DNA of 18,302 nucleotides from positions 1-18,302 of the forward strand of contig CAZXKD010000038.1 in NCBI GenBank assembly GCA_964641215.1. The letters run 5' to 3'. Shown piece by piece: positions 6,165-13,346 of the stretch. Under the pieces are notes generated by a model. The model was not told the origin of the DNA. It did no database searches and was given only the letters and a program-made list of their open reading frames with translations. The stretch's first letter is position 1; every line of letters starts with the position of its first letter. Position numbers and translations under genes: made by a program. The stretch comes from 13-1-40CM-70-15 sp964641215 (lineage in GTDB: Bacteria; Gemmatimonadota; Gemmatimonadetes; Gemmatimonadales; GWC2-71-9).

Positions 6165-7013
6165 ATGAGTCGCGTCGTAGTCGTGGGCGCGGGCACGATG
6201 GGCAACGGCATCGCGCACGTGTTCGCGCAATCCGGCTGGGAGACGACGCTCATCGACGTGTCGCGCGACGCACTCGACAAGGCGCTGAAGACGATCGAAA
6301 AGAACTTGGAACGGCAGGTCAAGAAAGGAACGGGGACCCGGGAGCAGTCTGAGCAGACCCTGGGGAGGATTCGGACCAGCTCGTCCCTGAACGGCGCTGC
6401 CAACGCCGAGCTGTTCGTCGAGGCGGCGACCGAGCGTCCCGAGGTCAAGTTCGAGCTCTTCCGCCAGCTCGACCGGGCGGCGCCGGCCGCGGCGATCCTC
6501 GCCACCAACACGTCGTCCATCCCGATCACCGGCATCGCCGCCCAGACCAAACGCCCCACCCAGGTGATCGGGATGCACTTCATGAATCCCGTGCCGCTGA
6601 TGCAGCTCGTGGAGGTGATCCGCGGGCTGGAGACATCGGACGCGACCACGCAGCGCGTGATCGACGTCGCCACGGGACTCGGCAAGACGCCGGTGGAGGT
6701 GCGCGACTCCCCCGGGTTCGTCGCCAATCGCGTGCTGATGCCGATGATCAACGAGGCGATCTTCTGTCTCATGGAAGGGGTGGCCTCCCCGGACGCGATC
6801 GACACCGTGATGAAGCTGGGGATGAACCATCCCCTGGGCCCGCTCGCCCTCGCCGACCTGATCGGGCTCGACGTGTGCCTCGCGATCCTCGAGGTGCTGC
6901 ACCGCGATCTGGGCGACGACAAGTACCGGCCGTGTCCGCTGCTGCGGACGATGGTCGCGGCGGGCCGTCTGGGCCGGAAGACCGGTCGGGGGTTCCATGT
7001 CTACGGCGGTTGA
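6165..7013 (+). CDS. hbd: 3-hydroxyacyl-CoA (3-hydroxybutyryl-CoA) dehydrogenase
   Basis: 282 residues, the usual size of the monofunctional enzyme. It oxidises (S)-3-hydroxyacyl-CoA with NAD, or runs in reverse with acetoacetyl-CoA. The N-terminal Rossmann fold carries GAGTMGNGIA (8-17), with an acidic residue (D31) at the end of the second strand that favours NAD. The active site has S117 in NTSS, H138 in GMHFMNP, E150, and N188 in GFVANR. The C-terminal helical domain contains NHPLGPLALADLIGLD. It starts 28 nt after bioY. No Shine-Dalgarno is visible ahead of the ATG, whose upstream is C-rich. The 3' end overlaps the acyl-CoA dehydrogenase by 17 nt. Preference for C4 substrates is inferred from family resemblance only. 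Confidence 0.95.
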   Translation: MSRVVVVGAGTMGNGIAHVFAQSGWETTLIDVSRDALDKALKTIEKNLERQVKKGTGTREQSEQTLGRIRTSSSLNGAANAELFVEAATERPEVKFELFRQLDRAAPAAAILATNTSSIPITGIAAQTKRPTQVIGMHFMNPVPLMQLVEVIRGLETSDATTQRVIDVATGLGKTPVEVRDSPGFVANRVLMPMINEAIFCLMEGVASPDAIDTVMKLGMNHPLGPLALADLIGLDVCLAILEVLHRDLGDDKYRPCPLLRTMVAAGRLGRKTGRGFHVYGG

Positions 7014-8178
7014 GACGCCCGGACTCTCGGAGATCCAGCGCCAGATCGTGGAGGTGGCCCGGGACTTCGCGCGCACCCGCATCGAGCCGTTCGCCGCCGA
7101 GTGGGATCGCACCAAGCACTTCGCCCGGGACGTGATCGACGAGCTGGGCAAGCTGGGCTTCCTCGGCATGGTGACGACCGAGGAGTACGGCGGCTTGGGC
7201 CTCGACACGCTCACCTATCTGCTGGCGCTGGAGGAGATCGCCGCCGCCGACGCCAGCATCGCCGTCTCGATGAGCATTCACAACACCATCCCGACCACCA
7301 TGCTGTTACGGCACGGCTCGCCCGCGCAGAAAGAGCGGTGGCTGAAGCCGATGGCGCGCGGCGAGCTGCTCGCGGGCTTCGCGCTCTCGGAGCCCGATGC
7401 CGGCTCCGATGCGGCGTCGCTTCGGGCCCAGGCGGTGCGGGACCGGAAGGGGGGCGGCGACGGCTGGGTGCTGTCGGGCACCAAGGCGTGGGCCACCAAC
7501 GGCAGCACCGCCGACCTGATGATGATCATGGTGCGGACCGACGCGCCCGCCGCGCGGCGCGGCGCCAAGGGCATCTCGACGTTCATCGTGCCGACGAGCA
7601 CGCCCGGCTACCGGGCCGGGAAGCCCGAGGATAAGATGGGCCTGCGAGCGTCCAACACCACCGCGATCCTGCTGGAAGACGTGCGCCTGCCGGCCGACCA
7701 TCTGCTGGGAGACGAGGGGATGGGATTCGTGTACGCGATGGAGGGGCTCGACGCGGGGCGCCTCGGCATCGCCATCCAGGCAGTGGGCATCGCCCGTCGA
7801 GCGCTCGAGCACACCGTCACGTACTGTGGCGAGCGGCGGCAGTTCGGCAAGGCGCTGCGCGAGTTCGAGAGCGTGCAGTTCAAGCTCGCGGACATGGCGA
7901 CCCGTGTGGAAGCGGCGCGCGCGCTCGCGCACCTGGGCGCCGCCCGGAAAGACCGCGGCGAAGACGTCACCCAGGTCGCCAGCATGGCCAAGTTGTTCGC
8001 CTCGGAGACGGCGATGTGGGTGACGACCCAGGCCGTGCAGCTCTTCGGGGGGTACGGATATATGCGGGACTTCCCCGTGGAGAAGCTGTTCCGGGACGCC
8101 AAGGTCACCGAGATCTATGAAGGCACGAGTGAAATCCAGCGCATCGTCGTCGCGCGCGGCCTCTACCCGCGCGGCTAG
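6997..8178 (+). CDS. Acyl-CoA dehydrogenase, short-chain type
   Basis: 393 residues. FAD-dependent alpha,beta-dehydrogenation of a short or branched acyl-CoA, passing electrons to ETF. Landmarks in order: GFALSEPDAGSDAAS (FAD/substrate loop), MGLRASNTTAILLEDVRLP, GEGM-like GDEGMGF, QLFGGYGYMRDFPVEKLFRDAK, and the terminal IYEGTSEIQ, where E375 is the expected catalytic base of the short-chain subfamily. The length is normal. Its start overlaps the preceding dehydrogenase by 17 nt in another frame, so the two are likely translationally coupled. With a branched-chain amino acid dehydrogenase next to it, isobutyryl-CoA or 2-methylbutyryl-CoA are candidates alongside butyryl-CoA. Sequence alone does not decide. 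Confidence 0.95.
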   Translation: MSTAVETPGLSEIQRQIVEVARDFARTRIEPFAAEWDRTKHFARDVIDELGKLGFLGMVTTEEYGGLGLDTLTYLLALEEIAAADASIAVSMSIHNTIPTTMLLRHGSPAQKERWLKPMARGELLAGFALSEPDAGSDAASLRAQAVRDRKGGGDGWVLSGTKAWATNGSTADLMMIMVRTDAPAARRGAKGISTFIVPTSTPGYRAGKPEDKMGLRASNTTAILLEDVRLPADHLLGDEGMGFVYAMEGLDAGRLGIAIQAVGIARRALEHTVTYCGERRQFGKALREFESVQFKLADMATRVEAARALAHLGAARKDRGEDVTQVASMAKLFASETAMWVTTQAVQLFGGYGYMRDFPVEKLFRDAKVTEIYEGTSEIQRIVVARGLYPRG

Positions 8179-8215
8179 CGCCGCCCCACACCCCGCGCCC
8201 GCGACCAGAGAAGGG

Positions 8216-9274
8216 ATGACCGATCTCTTCCCCCTGCTCGCCGAGCATGAGCACGAGCAGGTGAGCTGCTGGTACGACCCCACGAGCGGCTACCGGGGCA
8301 TCATCGCGATTCACGACACCACGCTCGGCCCCGCGATGGGCGGCACGCGGTTCTGGAACTACGCCAGCGACCGCGAGGCGCTGATCGACGCGCTGCGACT
8401 CTCGCGCGGCATGACCTACAAGGCGGCGGTCGCTGGCCTCAACCTGGGCGGGGGCAAGAGCGTCATCATCGGCGACAACAAGACGACCCGGCGGGAGGGG
8501 ATCTTCCGCGCCCACGGCCGCCACGTCGAATCGCTCGGCGGGCGCTACATCACCGCGGAGGATGTCGGCACCTCCACCGCCGACATGGAATTCATCCGCG
8601 CCGAGACCGAGCACGTGACCGGGCTGATGGGCAAATCGGGCGACCCATCGCCGGTGACGGCGTACGGCGTGTACCGTGGCATCAAAGCCTGCGCCAAGCA
8701 CCGTTACGGCTCCGATCGGCTGTCGGGGAAGACCGTCGCGGTGCAGGGCTGTGGCCACGTCGGCTACTTCCTCTGCAAGCTGCTGTTCGAGGAGGGGGCG
8801 AAGCTCATCGTCACGGATATCGATCCGCAGCGCGTGAAGGCGGTGGTGCAGGACTTCCGGGCGGACGCGGTCGCGCCCGATCAGATCTACGGACAGGCGG
8901 CGGACATCTTCGCCCCTTGCGCCCTGGGCGCCGTGATCAACGACGACACGCTGAAACAGCTCAAGGTGGAGATCATCGCCGGCGGGGCGAACAACCAGCT
9001 CGCCGAGGATCGGCACGGCGTCCAGCTGGAGGCGCAGGGAATGGTGTACGCGCCCGACTACGTGATCAACGGCGGCGGGCTGATCAACGTGAACGCCGAG
9101 CTGCACGGCTGGTCGCTGGAGCGGGCGCGCAACAAGGCGGGGGAGATCTACGACACGATCCTCCGCGTGTTCGAGATCGCGACGGAGGAAAGGATCCCCA
9201 GTTATCAGGCGGCCGACCGGCTGGCCGAGCAGCGCATCGCCGCCATCGCCAAGGTGCGGCAGAACTTTGTCTGA
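8216..9274 (+). CDS. Leucine/valine-type amino acid dehydrogenase
   Basis: 352 residues of the Glu/Leu/Phe/Val dehydrogenase family, closest in pattern to leucine dehydrogenase. It catalyses reversible NAD-dependent deamination of a branched-chain amino acid to its 2-oxo acid. The N-terminal domain has GPAMGGTRFW and RGMTYKAAVAGLNLGGGKSV, with K69 and K81 as the substrate and catalytic lysines. GRYITAEDVGTS and SPVTAYGVYRG follow. The NAD fold has QGCGHVGYF, with D at the end of VTDID. An in-frame start at 8117 would add a basic tail lying within the upstream gene; the ATG at 8216 is chosen because family proteins begin here and AGAGAAGGG precedes it, although directly abutting. It starts 37 nt after the acyl-CoA dehydrogenase and overlaps rpiB by 8 nt. 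Confidence 0.93.
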   Translation: MTDLFPLLAEHEHEQVSCWYDPTSGYRGIIAIHDTTLGPAMGGTRFWNYASDREALIDALRLSRGMTYKAAVAGLNLGGGKSVIIGDNKTTRREGIFRAHGRHVESLGGRYITAEDVGTSTADMEFIRAETEHVTGLMGKSGDPSPVTAYGVYRGIKACAKHRYGSDRLSGKTVAVQGCGHVGYFLCKLLFEEGAKLIVTDIDPQRVKAVVQDFRADAVAPDQIYGQAADIFAPCALGAVINDDTLKQLKVEIIAGGANNQLAEDRHGVQLEAQGMVYAPDYVINGGGLINVNAELHGWSLERARNKAGEIYDTILRVFEIATEERIPSYQAADRLAEQRIAAIAKVRQNFV

Positions 9275-9704
9275 GCAGATCTATGTCGGCGCCGACCACG
9301 CGGGGTTCGCGCTGAAGCAGACGCTGGTGGACGAGCTGCGGCGCCTGGGCTACGAGCCGGTGGACGTGGGGCCCAGGACGCTCGATCCCGGCGACGATTT
9401 CCCCGACTACGCACGGCCGGTGGCCGAAGCCGTGAGCACGGGCGTGGTGCGGCGTGGCGTGCTGACCTGCGGCACCGGCCTGGGCATGGGGTACGTCGCG
9501 AACCGCTATCCCCACGTGCGAGCGGCGGTGGTCTGGAGTCCCGAGATCGCCGAGCTGTCCCGCAAGCACAACGACGCCAACGTGCTCGTGCTGCCGTCGC
9601 GGTTCGTGAGCGAGCGGGAAGGGCTCGACATCCTGCACAAGTGGCTCGACACTCGGTTCGAGGGCGGCCGGCACCAGCGCCGCGTGGAGAAGATCGACCC
9701 ATGA
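9267..9704 (+). CDS. rpiB: Ribose-5-phosphate isomerase B
   Basis: 145 residues. Interconverts ribose 5-phosphate and ribulose 5-phosphate in the pentose phosphate pathway. Seen: ADHAGF (9-14) with D10 and H11 in the substrate pocket; C68 in TCGTGLGMGYVANR, the catalytic Cys loop; SRKHNDANVLVLPSRF with H101; and the closing FEGGRHQRRVEKI typical of RpiB. The only usable start is TTG at 9267, giving MSEQIYVGADHAG; the nearby ATG at 9283 is in another frame. The TTG overlaps the end of the amino acid dehydrogenase by 8 nt. The stop overlaps the glyA start (ATGA), so translation of the three genes is probably coupled. Confidence 0.95.
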   Translation: MSEQIYVGADHAGFALKQTLVDELRRLGYEPVDVGPRTLDPGDDFPDYARPVAEAVSTGVVRRGVLTCGTGLGMGYVANRYPHVRAAVVWSPEIAELSRKHNDANVLVLPSRFVSEREGLDILHKWLDTRFEGGRHQRRVEKIDP

Positions 9705-10972
9705 GCGATCGTCGTGCGAGTCTGGCGCAGGTGGACCCCGCCATCGCTTCCCTGATCCGGCGCGAGACCGAGCGCCAGGAGTTCGGCCTGGAGCTGATCG
9801 CCAGTGAGAACTTCGTCTCGCGGGCGGTCCTCGAGGCGATGGGCAGCCCGCTCACCAACAAATACGCCGAGGGCCTGCCGAAGAAGCGCTACTACGGCGG
9901 CTGTGAGATCGTGGACGAGGTCGAGCAGCTGGCGATCGATCGTGCCAAACAGCTGTTCCAGGCCGACCATGCCAACGTGCAGCCGCACGCGGGCGCGCAG
10001 GCCAACATGGCCGCGTATTTCGCCGTGATGAGGCCGGGCGAGACGCTGATGGGCCTCGCTCTGCCGCACGGCGGGCATCTCACGCACGGGGCGACGGTCA
10101 ACTTCTCGGGCACGTGGTTCCGGCCGGTGCAGTACGGCGTGCGCGAGGACACCGGGCGCATCGATTACGAGCAGGTGCGCGCGCAGGCGCGCGCGGAGCG
10201 GCCCAAGGTGATCGTCGCGGGGGGCAGCGCGTACGCGCGCATCATCGATTTCGCGGCGATGCGTTCGATCGCGGACGAGGTCGGGGCGGTGCTGGTCGTG
10301 GACATGGCGCACTTCGCGGGCCTGGTCGCGGGCGGCGTGTACCCGAGTCCCGTGCCCCATGCGCAGTTCGTGACGACGACGACGCATAAGACCCTCCGTG
10401 GCCCGCGCGGCGGGTTGGTGCTGTGCGCCGCCGAGTACGCCAAGGCGCTCGACAAGCAGGTGTTCCCGGGGTTACAGGGCGGGCCGCTCGAGCACGTGAT
10501 CGCGGCGAAGGCGGTGGCCCTGCACGAAGCGATGCAGCCCGAGTTCAAGGTCTATTCGGCCCAGGTGGTGAAGAACGCGCAGACGCTCGCGGCGGCGCTG
10601 CTGGGGCGCGGCTACGCCATCGTGTCCGGTGGCACCGACAGCCACCTCTTCCTGGTCGACCTGCGGCCCAAGCGCCTCACGGGGAAGGAGGCCGAGCAGC
10701 TGCTCGATCGGGCGGCGATCACGGTGAACAAGAACACGATCCCGGGCGATCCGCAGTCGCCGTTCGTGACGAGCGGGATTCGCCTGGGCACTTCGGCGCT
10801 CACCACGCGCGGGTTCGGCGAGGCGGAGATGGAAAGAGTGGCGGAGCTGATCGACACCGTGCTCACCAAGAAGGACGACGCGACGGTGGCACGTATAAAG
10901 AAGGAAGTGCGGGAGCTGACCGAGGAATTTCCCCTCTACGCGGAGGGGAAGCGCAGGGTTAGGGTGGGGTGA
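9701..10972 (+). CDS. glyA: Serine hydroxymethyltransferase
   Basis: 423 residues, full length. PLP enzyme converting serine and tetrahydrofolate to glycine and 5,10-methylene-THF. Seen: ELIASENFVS (31-40), NKYAEGLPKKRYYGG (53-67), PHAGAQANMAAYF, LPHGGHLTHG (121-130), VDMAHFAGLVAGG, and VTTTTHKTLRGPRGG with the PLP lysine at K230. The C-terminal domain contains NTIPGDPQSPFVTSGIRLG. The frame is open 20 codons upstream into rpiB; the ATG at 9701 (ATGA overlap) fits the family N-terminus. The stop codon lies inside a G-rich motif (10956-10978) that fits a four-run G-quadruplex pattern. No intrinsic terminator is evident after it. Confidence 0.98.
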   Translation: MSDRRASLAQVDPAIASLIRRETERQEFGLELIASENFVSRAVLEAMGSPLTNKYAEGLPKKRYYGGCEIVDEVEQLAIDRAKQLFQADHANVQPHAGAQANMAAYFAVMRPGETLMGLALPHGGHLTHGATVNFSGTWFRPVQYGVREDTGRIDYEQVRAQARAERPKVIVAGGSAYARIIDFAAMRSIADEVGAVLVVDMAHFAGLVAGGVYPSPVPHAQFVTTTTHKTLRGPRGGLVLCAAEYAKALDKQVFPGLQGGPLEHVIAAKAVALHEAMQPEFKVYSAQVVKNAQTLAAALLGRGYAIVSGGTDSHLFLVDLRPKRLTGKEAEQLLDRAAITVNKNTIPGDPQSPFVTSGIRLGTSALTTRGFGEAEMERVAELIDTVLTKKDDATVARIKKEVRELTEEFPLYAEGKRRVRVG

Positions 10973-10978
10973 GGTGGG
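10956..10978 (+). other. G-quadruplex-type motif over the glyA stop codon
   Basis: Four G runs (3, 3, 4 and 3 G) separated by loops of 3, 1 and 6 nt satisfy the usual G3+N1-7 pattern on the sense strand. It spans the last glyA codons, the TGA at 10970-10972 and the first bases after it. Whether it folds in the mRNA is not shown by sequence. Confidence 0.5.
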
Positions 10979-11001
10979 AGCTTCGCCACGGTGACACCCT
11001 C

Positions 11002-11432
11002 ATGATCCGCCTCCTCGCCGCAGTCCGATCGCTGGTGTACGCGACCGGCTTCGTGCTGCTCTGGGGCTGGATGGCGCTCCAGGTCGGGAGCATGGCGGGC
11101 GGGAGGCTCCGGGCCCTCCCCCCAGCCTCTCACCCTGCCGGCGCCGCGCTCATGGTCCTCGGTAGCATGCTGGTGCTCTGGTGCGTGGCCGCGTTCGTCG
11201 TCCAGGGTCGTGGCACTCCCGCTCCGTTCGATCCGCCGCGCCTCCTGGTCCCGAAAGGCCCCTATCGCTGGGTGCGGAATCCCATGTATCTCGGCGCGCT
11301 GCTCGTCCTGATCGGCTTCGGCGCCTGGCACACCTCTCTGGCGATGGTCCTCTTCGCCGTACCGGTCGCGGCGGTGGCGCATCTCTTCGTGGTGCTGTAC
11401 GAGGAGCCCTCCCTCGAGCGCCGGTTCGGGCT
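11002..11432 (+). CDS. Isoprenylcysteine/phospholipid methyltransferase-like membrane protein, 3' end lost in gap
   Basis: The first 143 residues of a membrane protein. There are three to four hydrophobic segments (about 10-30, 47-66, 95-112 and 113-135). The hallmark KGPYRWVRNPMYLGALLVLIGFGAW, followed by LYEEPSLERRFG, is typical of the C-terminal catalytic part of ICMT/PEMT-type S-adenosylmethionine-dependent membrane methyltransferases (here often called isoprenylcysteine carboxyl methyltransferase family). The substrate cannot be named. ATG 11002 is used because it begins the first hydrophobic segment; GGTGACACC upstream is only a weak ribosome-binding site. The gene starts 29 nt after glyA. 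Only the last stretch, expected to include the conserved Y-rich terminal region, is missing because the sequence runs into the N tract. Confidence 0.82.
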
Positions 11433-11532
11433 NNNNNNNNNNNNNNNNNNNNNNNNNNNNNNNNNNNNNNNNNNNNNNNNNNNNNNNNNNNNNNNNNNNN
11501 NNNNNNNNNNNNNNNNNNNNNNNNNNNNNNNN
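11433..11532. other. Assembly gap of 100 N
   Basis: Exactly 100 undetermined bases, the customary placeholder for a scaffold gap of unknown size. The left flank codes for a methyltransferase-like protein and the right flank for the interior of an ABC permease. The true distance is therefore unknown and both genes are broken by the gap, not by mutation. The reading frames happen to agree across it, producing a false 566-residue fusion if N is read through. Confidence 0.98.
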
Positions 11533-12669
11533 GGCATCATCATCGGCGTCGGCGCGGTGATCACCATGGTCGCCCTCGGCTCGGGCGCGCAGAAGGCCGT
11601 GCAGGATCGCATCGCGGCGCTCGGGCCGACGCTGCTCAGCATCCTCAACGGGCAGGATTACCGCGGCGGCGTCGCGGTCAGCGGTGCGGTCAGCCTCACC
11701 TACGCCGACGACACCGCCCTCGCCAATCACGCCCGCTACGTCAGCGACGTCGTTCCCGAGCTGGAGCGCAACTTCCAGATCAAGTTCGGCAATCAGAACA
11801 TCAGCGAAGGTGTGATCGGGACCCTGCCGAACTTCATCACCGTGCGGAACTACACCGTGGCCGCCGGGCGGATGTTCACGCATGGCGAGAACGCCGCGCG
11901 CCGTCCCTATGCCGTGCTGGAGTCCGCCATACCCGATCTTTTCAAGACGAACGGGGCCGCCATGATCGGTCAGGAAATCAAGATCCGCGGCATACCGTTC
12001 GAAGTCATCGGCGTGCTTCGCACCAAAGGCACGCAGGGCGGCTTCGGCAGCTCCGACGACGACATCCTCATCCCGCTCGAGACGGGGCGCTATCGCATCA
12101 TGGGTACCGATCGGCTGCGCACCATCACCATCAAGGGGGCCAGCGTCGACTCCTTGAGCCTCGCGATGATTGAAATCGAGCGCGTGCTCCGGCGCCAGCA
12201 CAAGCTCCGGCCGGGGGTGGACGACAACTTTCGCATCCGCAGCGCGCGCGACGTGCTGGCGACGTTCGAGCAGACGACGGAGACGTTCAAGTATCTGCTC
12301 GCCGGCGTCGCCGCCGTGAGCCTGCTGGTGGGCGGAATCGGCATCATGAACATCATGCTCGTGTCGGTGACCGAGCGCACCCGGGAGATCGGCGTGCGCA
12401 AAGCCCTGGGCGCGTCGCGGCTCAACATCCTGCTCCAATTCGTCGTGGAGGCGGTGGTGCTCTGCCTGGTGGGCGGCGTGATCGGCGTGCTGCTCGGCTC
12501 CCTCGGCGCGCTCGGCTTGTCCCGCCTCGCGCACTGGAACACGCTCATCTCGCCGGTCGCCATCCTCTTGGCCTTCTGCTTCAGCGCCGCCGTGGGCTTG
12601 TTCTTCGGGATCTGGCCCGCCCGGCGCGCCGCCGCGCTCGACCCGATCGAGGCGCTGCGCTACGAGTAG
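11533..12669 (+). CDS. MacB/FtsX-type ABC transporter permease, 5' end lost in gap
   Basis: 378 C-terminal residues of an ABC permease of the MacB/FtsX family (lipoprotein, peptide or drug export, or mechanotransmission). The fragment opens within the first membrane helix (GIIIGVGAVITMVALGSGAQ), continues through the large extracytoplasmic MacB-PCD-like domain (about 22-245), and ends with three helices at about 255-280, 305-330 and 340-362. The canonical VSVTERTREIGVRKALGAS coupling segment and the ending WPARRAAALDPIEALRYE are present. Only about 30 residues should be missing for a stand-alone permease, but an N-terminal ATPase fusion cannot be excluded. The partner ATPase and membrane-fusion protein would be expected just upstream, in or beyond the gap. 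Substrate unknown. Confidence 0.92.
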   Translation, partial: GIIIGVGAVITMVALGSGAQKAVQDRIAALGPTLLSILNGQDYRGGVAVSGAVSLTYADDTALANHARYVSDVVPELERNFQIKFGNQNISEGVIGTLPNFITVRNYTVAAGRMFTHGENAARRPYAVLESAIPDLFKTNGAAMIGQEIKIRGIPFEVIGVLRTKGTQGGFGSSDDDILIPLETGRYRIMGTDRLRTITIKGASVDSLSLAMIEIERVLRRQHKLRPGVDDNFRIRSARDVLATFEQTTETFKYLLAGVAAVSLLVGGIGIMNIMLVSVTERTREIGVRKALGASRLNILLQFVVEAVVLCLVGGVIGVLLGSLGALGLSRLAHWNTLISPVAILLAFCFSAAVGLFFGIWPARRAAALDPIEALRYE

Positions 12670-12724
12670 GCCGAGGACTCTTGTTTGTGGCTCTCGCGGC
12701 TTGCAATTTAGGCGCGCGTCCGGC

Positions 12725-13324
12725 ATGCGACACCAACCGAGAGGTTCTCATGAACATGCAATACGTCATCATCGCTGCCCTGGTGCTCGTGCTCGTGGTG
12801 CTCTTGGCGGTCCGCGGGAAGTCCAAGCCCGGCTCGGGCGGGAGCGGGACCTGACGCCTCCGCCTGGTGCGGACGCACTGCCAGGGGGTCAACCCGCGCA
12901 AACCGTCGGCGCGTTCCTGAATTCGTATCGCGCGGCCTTCGAGCACATGGACGCGCCGGCCATTGCGGAGCACTTCGCCTTTCCCAGTCACATCACCAGC
13001 GACGGGGACGAGATCGGGTTGGTTGCCGTGGCAGCGAAGGAGACCTGGATCGGCACGCTCGAGCACCTGCTCGGCATGTATCGCTCCATCGGGTTCGGCT
13101 CGGCGCGCATCCGTGACGCGTCACCAACCGTGTTGTCGCCCCGCCTGATGCAGGCGCTGGTGCACTGGGAGCTGCACGACGGCCAGGGGCACCTCCTGTA
13201 CGACTTCCAGGCGGTCTACACGCTGGCGAGGATCGATGAGACGCTCCGCATCACCGCGATCGCCCACAACGAGATGCCACGGTATCGAGCGTGCCTGGCG
13301 CGGCTGCGATCGCAGAGTTCTTGA
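12725..13324 (+). CDS. NTF2/SnoaL-like domain protein, start unresolved, probable frameshift
   Basis: The coding part that makes sense begins near 12860 (PPPGADALPGGQPAQTVGAFLNSYRAAFEHMD) and runs to the stop at 13324, about 150 residues. The pattern of a leading helix, HFAFPSHITSDGD, then VHWELHDGQGHLLYDFQAVYTLARID and RITAIAHNE resembles the NTF2-like/SnoaL/DUF4440 fold. No function can be assigned, since the fold serves many small-molecule pockets. In this frame the only starts are ATG 12725 and TTG 12701, which translate an out-of-frame version of the mini membrane ORF, or ATG 12947, which would remove the first helix. None has a ribosome-binding site. The given start is nominal; the likely truth is a gene beginning at 12750 with a frameshift. 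Confidence 0.6.
   Translation: MRHQPRGSHEHAIRHHRCPGARARGALGGPREVQARLGRERDLTPPPGADALPGGQPAQTVGAFLNSYRAAFEHMDAPAIAEHFAFPSHITSDGDEIGLVAVAAKETWIGTLEHLLGMYRSIGFGSARIRDASPTVLSPRLMQALVHWELHDGQGHLLYDFQAVYTLARIDETLRITAIAHNEMPRYRACLARLRSQSS
12750..12854 (+). CDS. Mini membrane protein or N-terminal anchor of the next ORF
   Basis: 34 residues: MNMQYV, a hydrophobic run of about 16 residues (IIAALVLVLVVLLAV), then RGKSKPGSGGSGT. Start support is good: GAGAGG lies 5 nt before the ATG, and the sequence from GAGG to ATG is identical to that before the thiolase gene (GAGGTTCTCATG). It may be a genuine one-helix miniprotein. Alternatively it is the membrane anchor and Gly/Ser linker of the NTF2-like domain that follows in a different frame with no start codon of its own. 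A missing base (or two extra) in the G-rich stretch 12830-12850 would join them into one 190-residue protein. Confidence 0.6.
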   Translation: MNMQYVIIAALVLVLVVLLAVRGKSKPGSGGSGT

Positions 13325-13346
13325 TTCGTGCCACCGCGGCCAGCGC

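Noticed and set aside
8117..8215. N-terminal extension of the amino acid dehydrogenase
   Set aside because: Basic Ser/Arg/Ala tail overlapping the upstream gene in another frame; family proteins begin at 8216.
10956..10969. Telomere-like GGGTTAGGG
   Set aside because: Only two units, inside the glyA reading frame; chance similarity.
10969..12669. Single 566-residue plus-strand protein
   Set aside because: Exists only by reading through 100 N; the two sides belong to different families.
10936..12726. Minus-strand open frame crossing the N gap
   Set aside because: Runs through undetermined bases and is antisense to glyA end, methyltransferase and permease; no domain seen.
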